This document shows, piece after piece, positions 20,673-32,600 of a stretch of 49,683 nucleotides of DNA. The notes below the pieces were generated by a model. The model saw only the letters and a list, made by a program, of their open reading frames with translations. It did not search any database and was not told where the DNA came from. Numbering within the stretch: the stretch's first letter is position 1; each line of letters opens with the position of its first letter. The translations under genes were made by a program, and so were the position numbers. The stretch is from Streptomyces sp. (lineage in GTDB: Bacteria > Actinomycetota > Actinomycetes > Streptomycetales > Streptomycetaceae), in assembly GCF_031178505.1 (NCBI RefSeq), contig NZ_JAPSIW010000002.1, forward strand, positions 1 through 49,683. Direction: 5' to 3'.

Positions 20673-23600
20673 ATGAGCATCGGGGGAGTGGAGCCGCCGC
20701 TCCGCGAGGACGAGGAGAACCGCAGTGACGCAGCTCAGCAGGCACGGGCAGACGGCTCGGGAGTATTGGGAGACGTACCGGCCGCAGGCCCTGGAGTCGC
20801 TGGGGAGCCCCGAGCAGCAGGCGGCGTTCTTCCAGGAGCTGGACCTGCGGGTGACGGAGAAGATCGGGCAGGTGACGACCGAACTCCTCCAGAAGCTCCC
20901 GATGGAGCAGCGCGCGGCGGCCCGGCGGGCGACCAGGTCGCAGGCGCAGGAGCTGGTGTACGCGGAGGAGATCTGGCTGGAGAAGGAGCCGGGGACGGAG
21001 CACCGGGAGATGTAGCGCCTCCTCGCTTCCGGCCGGAGGGGCAGCGGGACCTCGCCCCTGCGGGGCAGGGGGAGCGGGCTCGCGCCAACCTCGCGGCCCT
21101 GGAGACGCTGCGAGTCCTGGAGCGTGAGCAGCGACCGGCCACCGAGGAGGAACAGCGGACCCTCGCGCGCTGGTCCGGTTGGGGCGCCCTGCCCGTCATC
21201 TTCAACCCGCGGCCGGCGCGTGCGGCGTTCGACGCCGACGAGCCCTTCGAGCGGGCCGTAGCGCGCTGGGACGCGGTCAGTGACCTACGCGAGCAGATCC
21301 GGGAACTCCTCTCCGAGGACGAGTGGGCGGCGGCCCGCCACAACACCATCAACGCGCACTACACCGACGCCGACCTGGTCCGCTCGATCTGGGGCGCGGT
21401 CCGCGGGCTGGGCTTCACCGGCGGCCGCGTCCTCGAACCCGGCTCCGGTAGCGGCAACTTCATCGGCTTCGCGCCGATCCTGACCTCGACCCCGGTGCAG
21501 ATGACCGGCGTGGAGGTCGAGCCGACCACCGCGGCCATCGCCCGCCACCTGTACCCGGACGCCGAGATCATCACCAGCGGCCTGGAAGAGGTCCCGCTCG
21601 CCGACGGCGGCTTTGATGGCGTCGTTGGCAACGTGCCCTTCGGTCGCTACAAGCGGTTCGACAAGGTCCACAACGCCGACCTGTCGCTCTCCATCCACGA
21701 CCACTTCGTGCTGAAGTCGCTGTACGCCACCCGGCCGGGCGGCGTCGTCGCGCTCATCACCTCGCGCTACACCATGGACGCGGAGAAGCCGGACGCGCGG
21801 GAGCGCATGTACCAGCTCGGCGACCTGGTCGGCGCGGTCCGTCTGCCCGCCCGGGCGCATATGGCGGCGGCCGGGACGGACGTCGTCACCGACGTGCTGT
21901 TCCTGCGGCGCCGGATGCCCGGCGAGGAGCCGGGGGACAAGACGTGGCTGACGTCCCGCAAGCGGGTGCTGCCCGGCCACGACGACGAACTGGCGGTGAA
22001 CTCCTACTTCGACGCGCACCCCGAGTACGTGCTCGGCGAGCTGCGCGCGGGCTCCCGGGAGTGGGGGCCGGAGGTCACCGTCGTCGGCCGTACCGACCAG
22101 ACGCCGGCGGAGTCCCTGGCGGCCGCGGCCGCCGCCATTGCGGTGGAGGCCCGGGCCGCCGGGCTCACCGCGGCCGCCGACCAGCGCACCGAGCCGGTGC
22201 AGACGATCGTCACCGGCGGCACCGAGGGAGCGCTCGGGCTGGACGCCGAGGGCAACCCCACGATCATCGACGGCGGCCGCCCGGTCCCGCTGGAGATCCA
22301 CCCCGACCAGCGCGACCAGCTTGTCCAGCTCATCCGCCTCAAGGGCCTGACCCTGAAGCTGTACGAGACGGAGGCGGACACCCCCGAGCCGGGGGAGACT
22401 CCGCAGCTCGCGGCGCTCCGCGCGGAGCTGCGGGTGGCCTGGCGGGACTACCGCAAGAAGCACCCGCCGCTGACCAAGCCGCGCCAGCACTACGTCTTCA
22501 CGCCCCCCGAGGCCCGCGAGCAGGCCAAGGCGCAGGGCCTGAAGGAAGTCCCGGCCGCGTGGAAGCAGCGCACCGCGTTCGCCTGGATTGACGACGACCC
22601 CGACGCCTCGCTGCTGTTCGGCCTGGAGGAGTGGGACGAACGCACGGGCAAGGGCACCGAGCAGAAGGTGCTGCTGACCCGCGTCCTGGAGCCGCGCATC
22701 CTGCCGGCCCGGGCCAACAGCCACGAGGACGCCATCGCCCTGGCGATGGAGTACGACGGCGGGCGCCTGGACATGAGCCGGGTCGCCAGCCTCCTGGGGC
22801 TGGACGAGGAGAGCGCGGCCGCGCAGTGCGCGGACGCCGGGCTCGCCTACCGCGACCCGCTCCAGGACGACGCGTGGGAGCCCCGGCACCGCTACCTGTC
22901 CGGCAACGTCCGCGCCAAGCTCGCGGCCGCCCGGGAGCGGGCCGCCGAGGACCCGACGTTCCAGGGCAACGTCTCCGCCCTGGAGCGGGTCCAGCCCGCC
23001 GACCTGGCGCCCTCCGAGATCAAGGCGAAGATCGGCGCCCCGTGGATTCCGGTCGAGACCTACAACGACTTCCTCGCTCACCTGGGCTTCGAGGACGCCA
23101 GTGTGCTGCACGCGGGCGGCACCGTGTGGGAGGTCCGCGGCGCGAAGAACGGGGACCTGGCGCGCACCGAGTGGGGCACCAGCTCCCGGCCGACGCAGGA
23201 CCTGTTCAGTGCACTGCTGCGGCAGGCCGACTCGACCATCCAGGTCACCTACCGCGACAACGAGGGCCGGACCTACGTCGACAAGGCCGCCACGGACGAG
23301 GCGCAGGAGAAGGCCCGGCTGATCGCCGAGGCCTTCGAGGACTGGGTGTGGGCCGACGAGACCCGCGCGGCCAACCTCGCGAAGATCTACAACGAGCAGT
23401 TCAACAACCTGGTGCTGCCCGAGTATTCGGGCTCCGCGCTGACCCTTCCCGGCCTGATCAGCGGCTGGACGATGAAGGAGCACCAGAACGCCGCGATCCG
23501 CCGGATCGTCAACGAGCCGACGGCGCTGCTCGCCCACGTCGTCGGCGCGGGCAAGACGGCGACCATGGCCGCCGGCGCGATGGAGCTGCGCCGAACCGGA

Positions 23601-26600
23601 CTGGCGAAGAAGCCGTGCCTGATCGTGCCCAACCACATGCTCAAGCAGTGGTCGCGCGAGTTCCGGCAGCTCTACCCGAACGCGAAGATCCTGGCGATCA
23701 CCGCGAGCGACCTGAGCAAGAAGCGCCGCGCCAAGTTCATGGGCCGGATCGCGGGCGGCGACTGGGACGCCGTGATCCTCACGCACGAGGCGTTCAACCG
23801 GGTGCCCCTGCGGCCGGACACCCAGCGCAACTACCTCGACCACGAGATGCAGTCGCTGCGCGACCAGCTCGACATCGCCGCTCAGGCCGGGATGCACCGC
23901 AACACGGTCAAGCAGATCGAGGAGAGCTTGGCCAACGCGGAGGCCAAGCTCCAGCAGCAGATCGAGTCCATGGGCGACGACAACGGCGTCTACCTGGAGG
24001 ACACCGGCGTCGACTACGTCTTCCTGGACGAGGCGCACGAGTACAAGAACCTGCGCACCGTCTCGGCGATCCCCGGCGCCGCGATCCAGGGCTCGGCGAA
24101 GGCCACCAAGCTCCACATGGTGCTGGACTACCTACGCACGACCAACGAGTCCAACCGCGTGGCGACCCTGGCCACCGGCACCCCGATCGCCAACTCGGTG
24201 ACCGAGGCCTACGTCCTCAAGCGCTACCTCGCCCCTCAGATCTTGGAGGAGATGGGGCTCGACGCCTTCGACAACTGGGCCGCCACCTTCGGTGAGGTCG
24301 TCTCCCAACTGGAGCCCGACCCCAAGGGCGACGGGTACAAGTACAAGGCGCGCTTCAGCCGCTTCTTCAACGTGCCGGAGCTGATGGCGGCATACAGGAC
24401 GTTCGCCGACGTGCAGATGGCGGAAGACCTGGACCTGCCCACGCCGCCCGTGCTGGAGAACGAGGACGGGCAGCGCGGCGAGACCGTCCTCATCCCGCCC
24501 ACCCCGGCGCAGCGCCAGTTCATCAAGGAGCTGCCGCACAAGCCCTGGGTGCGTAAGCCCGGCGGCGTCCTGAAGGCCCTCGGCGAGGGCCTGCGCGCCT
24601 CCGTCGACCTGGACCTGGTCGACGCCACCGAGGCGCTGCGCAACCTCGGCTTGAGCATCACGGCCGAGCAGATCTCCAGCGAGGACCCGGCGGGCGGCGG
24701 GCGCGTGCTGGACATGGAGAAGGTCGCCGACCTCGCCGACGCTGCCGCCGTCGACATGCGCAGCGTCGGCGGCAGCAAGGAGATGGGCAGCAAGATCCCG
24801 TATGCGGCCGAGAAGATCGCGGAGATCTGGCAGGAGACGAAGGACATCGTCTACCCGGTCTCCGGGGACGATCCGACCCCGCAGGAACTGCCCGGCGGCC
24901 TCCAGCTCGTCTTCCTGGACGAAGGCACCCCCGGCAGCACCGCCAAGCACGCCGCCGACCTGTACGCGGACCTGCGCGACGAACTGGTGCAGCGGGGGAT
25001 GCCGCGCGAGTCCATCCGCTTCATCCACGAGGCGTCCACCGACCGCAAGAAGGAGAAGCTGTTCGCCGACTGCCGCTCCGGACGCGTCCGCGTTTTGGTC
25101 GGATCTACGCAGAAGATGGGCACCGGCACGAACATCCAGGACAGGGCGGTCGCACTGCACCACCTGTCCTACCCGTGGCGGCCGGCGGACATGGCCCAGC
25201 GCGACGGCCGTATCGAGCGGCGCGGCAACCTCAACGCCCCGTGGATCGAGAACACCCCCGACCACGTCCGCATCCTGTACTACATCACCGAGCGCACCTT
25301 CGATGAGTTCCGGCTGACCACCCTCGCCCGCAAGGCGAGGTTCATCGGCCAGATTCAGCGCAAGGACTTCAGCGCCCGAGAGATCGAGGACATCGGCGCC
25401 GACGCCATCAACCTCGGCATGCTCTCCGCCCTGGCCTCCGGTGACCCGGCGATCCTGCAACTGGCTGAGGCCACCGCCGAACGCGCCCGGCTTCAGGGCC
25501 TGGCCCGAAGCTGGGACCGCCAGCAGGACACCCGCACGCAGCAGCTCGGCGACATTGACGACTTCCTCGCCCGCGCGGACACCGCCCTGGAAGGCATGCG
25601 GGCGGCGGCCCCCAACCGGCGCCCGACCACCGGCGACGACTTCGCCATGACCGTGGGCGACGCCACCTACCGCAGCCGCGACGCGGCCGCGAACGCGCTC
25701 GGGGCCAAGATGGTCGCCATCGCCCAGGACCAGTCGCTGCGGCCCGGTGAGCGCGTCCCGGTCGGCACCTTCGGCGGGCAGGACTTCCACGCGGAGGTCG
25801 CCTACGGGGCCAGCGGCCGCCGCCAGATGCGCCTGCGCTACGCCTGGGGGTACGTCGTACCGCTGGGCCAGCGCGAGGACCGTGCGCAATGGCAGGCCTC
25901 ATCCGTCACCCAGTCCAACGGCCGCGGCGCCATCCAGAGCCTGGAGCACTTCCTCAACCACCTGGACGACGACCTCGTCAAGCTGGAGCAGTCGGCCGAG
26001 TCCCTGCGGGCCCGCCGCGAGGAGATCGCCTCCAACCTCCGCCCGAAGGACGAGAACCCCTACCGCATCCAGGCCCGTTCCAAGGAACGGGAGGAGAAGG
26101 CGCTGGGCAAGCTGGTCGTCGCCAACGAGAAGGAGGCCGCCCTCGCCGAGCGGATCGAACGGGCCGCGAGCGTCAACGAGGACGCCGCCGAGGAGGTCAA
26201 CGAGGAACTCGAAGCGCTGCGCGAGCACATCGCCAACCTGCGCAAGACCATCGCCGACGAACACCAGATCCAGGCCCGGGCCCGGGGCCTGACGCAGGAC
26301 GAGAGCAGGTCCGACGACGCGCCCAACCCTAATGCGCCTACCCCTGCGGAGAAGGCCGCACTGGAAGCGTTGGCACAGGACATGGCCGATGCGTTCTTTC
26401 CCGAGGACAGTGCCCAACGGCCGACTGCGCGGTCGTCCGCAGGCGGTGCCGAGCCCGGGCAGGAGGACCCGCCGGCCGAAGCGCAGGACCAGTCCAGCCC
26501 GGACGCGGGGACCGGACAGAGCACCCCTGAACCCGATGCTCCCGGTGAACCCGAGGCGGAGCCGTCCCCCGGCCCGGTGACGCCCGAGGCCTCGGGCGAC

Positions 26601-29600
26601 GGTGCGGCCGACGACGAAGAGGACAGGGAACAGCGGTTCAGGGAAGAGGTGGACAACCTCTTCTCCGGCGCCGTACCGGAGCCGGAGGGGCCTGACTCGC
26701 CCGAGGAGACGGCACCGCTCCAGGAAGTGGTCGACCTGTTCGGCGACCGGGTGTCGGTGACTCACATCGGCGGCCCGCAGCCTCCGGCGGAGTCTGCCAC
26801 CGAGGTGCCCGCCGGTGAGCCGGACACCCCTGCCCCGCAGTCGGAGCCGGAGCCGGAGCCGGAGTCGGAGCAGCAGCAGCCGGAGCCGGAGCCGGAGCCG
26901 GAGCAGCACACCGGCCCCTCGCCGGCCATGGCCCGGTGCGCGGCTGTCCTGCGGTACTACGAGCCGCTGTTGCAGCGCCACAAGCTGTCCGGCCGCGACG
27001 TCGTCGCCTACATCGACCGGCCCGGCGTCGGGTTCTCCTACGACCCGGACAACCCGCTGCCCGAGCTGATCCACCAGATCGGCAAGGTCGCCGAACGCGT
27101 CGGCGGCTCCTACCGCGTCAGCTACAACGAGTGGGTCAACTACCAGGTCGGCGAGCGCCGCCAGCAGCAGAGCGACGACCTGACCAACCTGAACCTGGAC
27201 CTGCTCACCCTGTACCAGGGGGAGACCGATCCCCTGTTCATGGTCGACCTGGAGGCGATCCTCGCCGCCCCGCCCGGCACCGTCATCGAGCTGCCGTCCG
27301 AGGCGCAGATCGAGGCGGAAGAGGCGGCCGCGGCCCGCATCGTGATCGACCACGACGCGGAGGGCACCGAGGTCCGCAACACCCCGCGCGGCGGGGACCA
27401 GCGCATCCGGGACGCGCTGAACGACCTGGACTTCAACTGGTCGCGCCGTCAGCAGAAGTGGTACCAGCGTCGCGGCACCCCCTTCGAGGACCGTGACACG
27501 GCCGTACGCGGCCTGCGCGCCGCCTTCGAGCGGCTGGGCGTCCCCTACACCTACAACGGCCCCGACCAGCAGGACACAGAAGAGACCACGGAGGCCACCC
27601 CGCAGGAGACCGACGCCCCGGCTGGGCCGGTGCAGACCGAGCCCACTGCGGACGTCTCCGCCACACATGGCGCGGCCCTCGCCCCCGTCCGCCAGTCCGC
27701 CGGATGGGCCATCATGGCGGTCCTCAGCGAAGACCAGGTGCGCGGACTGGTCAGTGCCGTCGCGGTCGACGGCCAGCCGGTCAGCACCCAATCCCGGCGC
27801 CTGCCGGGGGACCGGGTACGGGAGTGGATCGCCGAGCAGCGGCAGACGCCGACGACAGCCTTCTACGCCTCGGACAGCAGTGAGCTGCCCTCCGCCCTGC
27901 GCGGCGCCGGCGACGTGCGCCTGTCGGCCCACATCAACGGGCTGACCATCGACCAGGGCGACGTGTCCTTCCGGACCCCGTGGGAACACCTCCCCGCCTG
28001 GATCGACGCCGCCGTCGCGCACGACACCGCCACCCGCTCCAGTGACCTGCCTGCGTGGCGCTACGGCCGTCTGGACCACGAAATCCATTTCCGGATCGAC
28101 GAGCGCAACGAGTCCGCGGCCCTGGCGCTCCGCGCCCTGGCCACCGCGCTGCGCGAGACCGCCCCGCCCACCGACGAACAGTTCGCCGAAGCACGGGCCA
28201 GATTCGCCCCGGTGGCTGCGGCCGCCGACGCGGAGCCCGAGCCGGGCACGGTCAGCCCTGAGCCCGCCCCGCCGGCCGCCGCCGAAACGCAGACCGAGCC
28301 CGCCGCACCCGGTGACACCGGGGTGCCGGAGAACGAGCCGGAAGACCCGGAGGCCGACGACACCGACACCGACACCGTCCCGGCGGCCGAGGACGCGGTG
28401 GTCGTGCAGACGCCGGACGGGCCCGGCACGGTCATCGGCACCGACGACGGCGACCTGGTGCTGGTCACCACCGAGTCCGGCACCCGCGTCTGGGAACGCG
28501 GTGAGGTGCAGTGGCCCGACGGTTCGGTCCAGCCGGAGAACACCGACCGGGCCGCCAAGGAACGACAGAACGCCGCGGACGCCGCGCAAGCCGCGACCTC
28601 CGAGGGCATCGAGCTGCGCTACGGCAACGGCAACCGGCTGGTCGACCTGGACACCGAGGCCGGACACGGCACCGTGGTCGACGCCGACGGCGCGGTGATC
28701 GGCTGGGTCCGTGCCCGCATCGGCGACGACGGCCGCCGCTACTGGTGGGCGCAGGACGCACGCGGCGGTTCCCCCGACGACATGCCTTACCACGAGTCGC
28801 TGCCGCCCACCGCGGGCGTACCGGCGATCCGGGCGGCCGGGAGTATCCGCTCCGAGCTGCACGCGGTGAAGGAACCGGCACACCGCAGCCCCATCCCTGC
28901 CGAGTACGCCGCCCGCGAGGTGCGGCTGACCACGGCTCAGGTCCGGGAGCTGCGCCGCCTGGTGCTCGATGCCACCTACTCGGACGGCACCCCGATCGAG
29001 CCGCCGGAGTGGGTGGCCTCGCACCGCAAGTACGTCCTGACCGTCGGGCAGATGCAGGCCCTCGGCGACGCGGCGCAGGCCGCCGCCGACGCCTTCCCCG
29101 GCGTCACTGCCGAGGAACGGCGCACCGCCCGCGTGCTGCGCAACGCCGCCGAGCGCTTCGAGTTCGAGGTGTACGACACCGCCCGGTGGCGGGCCACCAT
29201 CCCGCCGATCGGAGAGACGGACCCCTACGCCGGGCCCTACCAGCCTCGCCCCCGGCCCGAGGCGCCCGAGGCGGAGCAGCAGACGACGGAGGCGCCCGCC
29301 CCGGCCCCTGAGCCCGCGGACACCGAGACGCAGGACTCCGCCGCGAACGAGGCGGACCCTGCGGCCCCGGCGGACACCGGCGCCCCGGCACCGGCCGAAA
29401 CTCCGGAGGAGGCGGCCCCCGCCGACCCGCAGCCCGAGGACAGCACTCAGGCGGCACCGGCCACCGCAGCGGGGGACACTCCCGCGCCGGACCCCGCACT
29501 CACGGAGGCCGCCGCGCCCGGGCCGCCGACCGACGCAGCACCGGACAGTGAGGGAGCCGAGGACGACGAGACGCAGCTCGACCTCTTCCCCAGCGAGACG

Positions 29601-32600
29601 CCGGAGCCCCCGGCGACCACACGTCGGCCCGGCGGCCGGCGACGCGTCAGCCGGAGGGAGCCCGCCATCCACCCGGGCGCCGAGGGCGGCCCGGAAGACG
29701 GACGCCTGGGCGTCTACGGGCACGCCGGGCACGGCGAGTGCGACCGGTGCGGCACCCCCGACACCGACCGCTACACGATGGTGTGGACCTGGTACACCGG
29801 CACCGAGACCGGCGGCGCCATGGCCGCCGAGTGCGGGAGCTGTGTCGAGCTGACCACCGGCCTGACCTACAAGGAGTACCGGCGCCTGGCCGACGTCGCC
29901 GAGGCCCGGCGCGGCGGCCGGCGCATCGTGCCGACCCCGTACGCCAAGGGTGACGTCACCGGCAGCCGCACGGCCGAGAACGAGTGGACCTACGTCCACC
30001 AGCCCACCGGCAAGCGGTACCGGCTCGCCGAGGAAACCCCGAGCGGATACCGGGGCTTCGTCCTGCGGGACCTGTACGGCATCTCCCAGGGCACGGGCGT
30101 CTCCACGAGTTCCGGCTACGAACTGGCCGAGCGGGCGGCCCTGGGGCGCACGGCGGAGACCCACCCGAACGACAGCGACGACTGGGTGTTCTTCGGCTAC
30201 CGCTCCGACGCGGGCAAGCTGACGCTCCACGAGGGCGAGAGCATCAACACCGACCATCCCAACGGGCCCCGCCGCAGCGATGCCCCGTTCGAGCACGGAC
30301 CGCGCTGGGACATCACCGTCGGCGGCTCCGACTACCAGGTGGAGATGGTCTACCAGCAGGGCCCGCCCGGGCAGGACGGCCACCGGCTGGAGGTCACCGC
30401 CCCCGACGGCACGAGCGCCCGCCACGTCCAGTGGGACGGCGTGCTGGAGTGGGCGCGCGAACGTGTCCGCGCGCCTGAGCCGGAGCGGGCGGCCACAGCA
30501 CTGGCCGCGCCGCTGGCCGAGGTGGAGGAAGCCCTCACCGCCGCAGAGGGCATCCGTGAAGCCGTCCAGCGCCGCAGCACCACCACGGCCCTGGTCCAGG
30601 CGCGCGAGGCCTGGGAGCGGGCACGGTCCCACTACGAGGCCGGTCGGCTCGCCGAGGGAGACGGCCACCTTGCCACGGCGCGCAGTCACGCGATCCTGGC
30701 CCGGTACCGGGAGAGCAGTCACGCCGACTTCCAGCCGCTCATGGACGCCGTGCGCCGGTTCCACGACGCAGTGGACGAGGTCCTCTACCCGGGCGGCGCG
30801 GGCTGGCGGCCGGCGGTGGGCGACTACGTCCGCGCCCGACACCGCTTCGTGCCGGAATCCGAGGGCTTCTGGATGAAGGTCACCGCGATCGGGGCCGACG
30901 GCATCCACGTCGAGTCCGGTTCGACCGGCGACGCCAAGACCGTCGTGCAGCCCACCGACCTCGGGCCGCACGCTGATCTGCCCTGGCAGGAACAGCCCTC
31001 CCGCGCCCCCGGCGAGCCGAGGGCGTCGGACCAGGAACGGCGGGACCTCCTCGGCATGCCGCCGCAGCCGGTGCCCGACCCCGCCCCCGCGCGGCCGCAG
31101 AGCCCGCCCGCCGACCTGGACGAGGAGCAACTGGACCTCTTCGCCGCCGGGGCCCCGGAGCCGCCCGCCGCCCTGGAGGAGGCCGCACCGGCGGCCGACC
31201 CGGTCGACACCACGGCGTCCGACACCGAGGCGCCACGCGAGGGCAGTCTGGGCCTGGTCGACGGCGAGACGCTGACGTACCGCGGCCACTGGGACGGCCG
31301 CTACGAGATCACCCTCCCGGGCACCAGCTACCTGCTGTTCCTGCCCTCCATCGAGTACCGGCGCACGAAGTTCGCCGTCGCATCGAACGAGGACCCGGAC
31401 GCCATGTCCCCGAAGCGGCTGCGTCGGTTCGAGGAGGCGGAGGAGATCATGCCCTGGCTGCGGGCCCATGCCTCCAGGCAGCAGACCGGCTACGTCTTCC
31501 GTGACGGTGCGTGGAGTGAAGCCCCGCAGACCGCCGCACCGGAGCCGCCGGCGGACACCGCGGCCGCCGAGGACGAACAGCTCCCCCTCCTCGGGACCGA
31601 CGACACCGCCCCCGGCCCGGACACGGCGGCCGGAGAGAACCCGGCCGCCCCCGAGGCCTCGCCCGCCGAGGAGACCGCCCCCGACGCGTCGCCGGACGGT
31701 GCCCCCGCGCCGCAGGATGCAGACCAGGAACCCGACCAGCAAGACCAGGAGGAATCAGTGGCAGACGAGCCGGAACCCACCTCCGTCGCGACGGACGTCC
31801 CGGCCGTCACCCCGGCCGTGGAAGACCTCCCGGCGGAAGCCGACGTGCAGGAGGAAGCAGAGCCTGCCGTGGACGTCGAAGACCCGCCCGCCCCCCGCAC
31901 GTTCACGGAGGCGTTCCCGCTCGCCGCCGATGCCCGGTACCGGCTCCGGCTGACCACGGTGGAGGGCGAGGGCCCCCGCGACGGCGAGCTGCTGTACGGC
32001 GAGGTCACCGTTGCCGCCGTGCGCCTGTCCGCCTCCGGTCGCTGGTTCGCCCGGCTGGCGGTCGACGGCATGCCCGCCGACGTCACCGAACTCAACGGCT
32101 CGCCGATGGACGCCGCACGGCAGGGTGCGGTGATGTTCGCGGTCGTCACGGGGGAGCCGTACGGCGACCCACCGGCCGCGGTCAACGTCCGGGGGCCGCA
32201 GTCGCGGGCGGACGCGCTGCGCGTCGAACTGCGCACCGCCGCCGAGCAGCACCTGCGCACCATCACCGCAGCGGCCGCGCGAGCGAGCGAGAACTACGGG
32301 CAGAACCCCCTGTTCCAGGCCCTGAGCGTCCAACTCGGTCGCCTCGGTGCCGCCGACGTGGAAGACCACGGCTCGCAACAGATGGCCGCGAACCTCCGCG
32401 CCGTCCAGGAAGCGGTCAACGCCTGGGGGACCGCGCTGCCGGCGGACCCCGCCCTCGATGAGCGGCAGCACTTGGCCTTCCCGCTCATGAACCTGCTGCA
32501 CGAGACCAGGCGCATGCAGGTGCGCCTCCAGGCCACCCTGGACGCGATGGTGGCCGACCGTGCCGCCGCCCGGGAGCGGGAGGCCGCGGCCGCCGCAGCC

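Noticed and set aside
25899-31742. Very long minus-strand frame of about 1,950 codons
   Set aside because: Antisense shadow of the giant methylase-helicase gene; no motifs or consistent starts.
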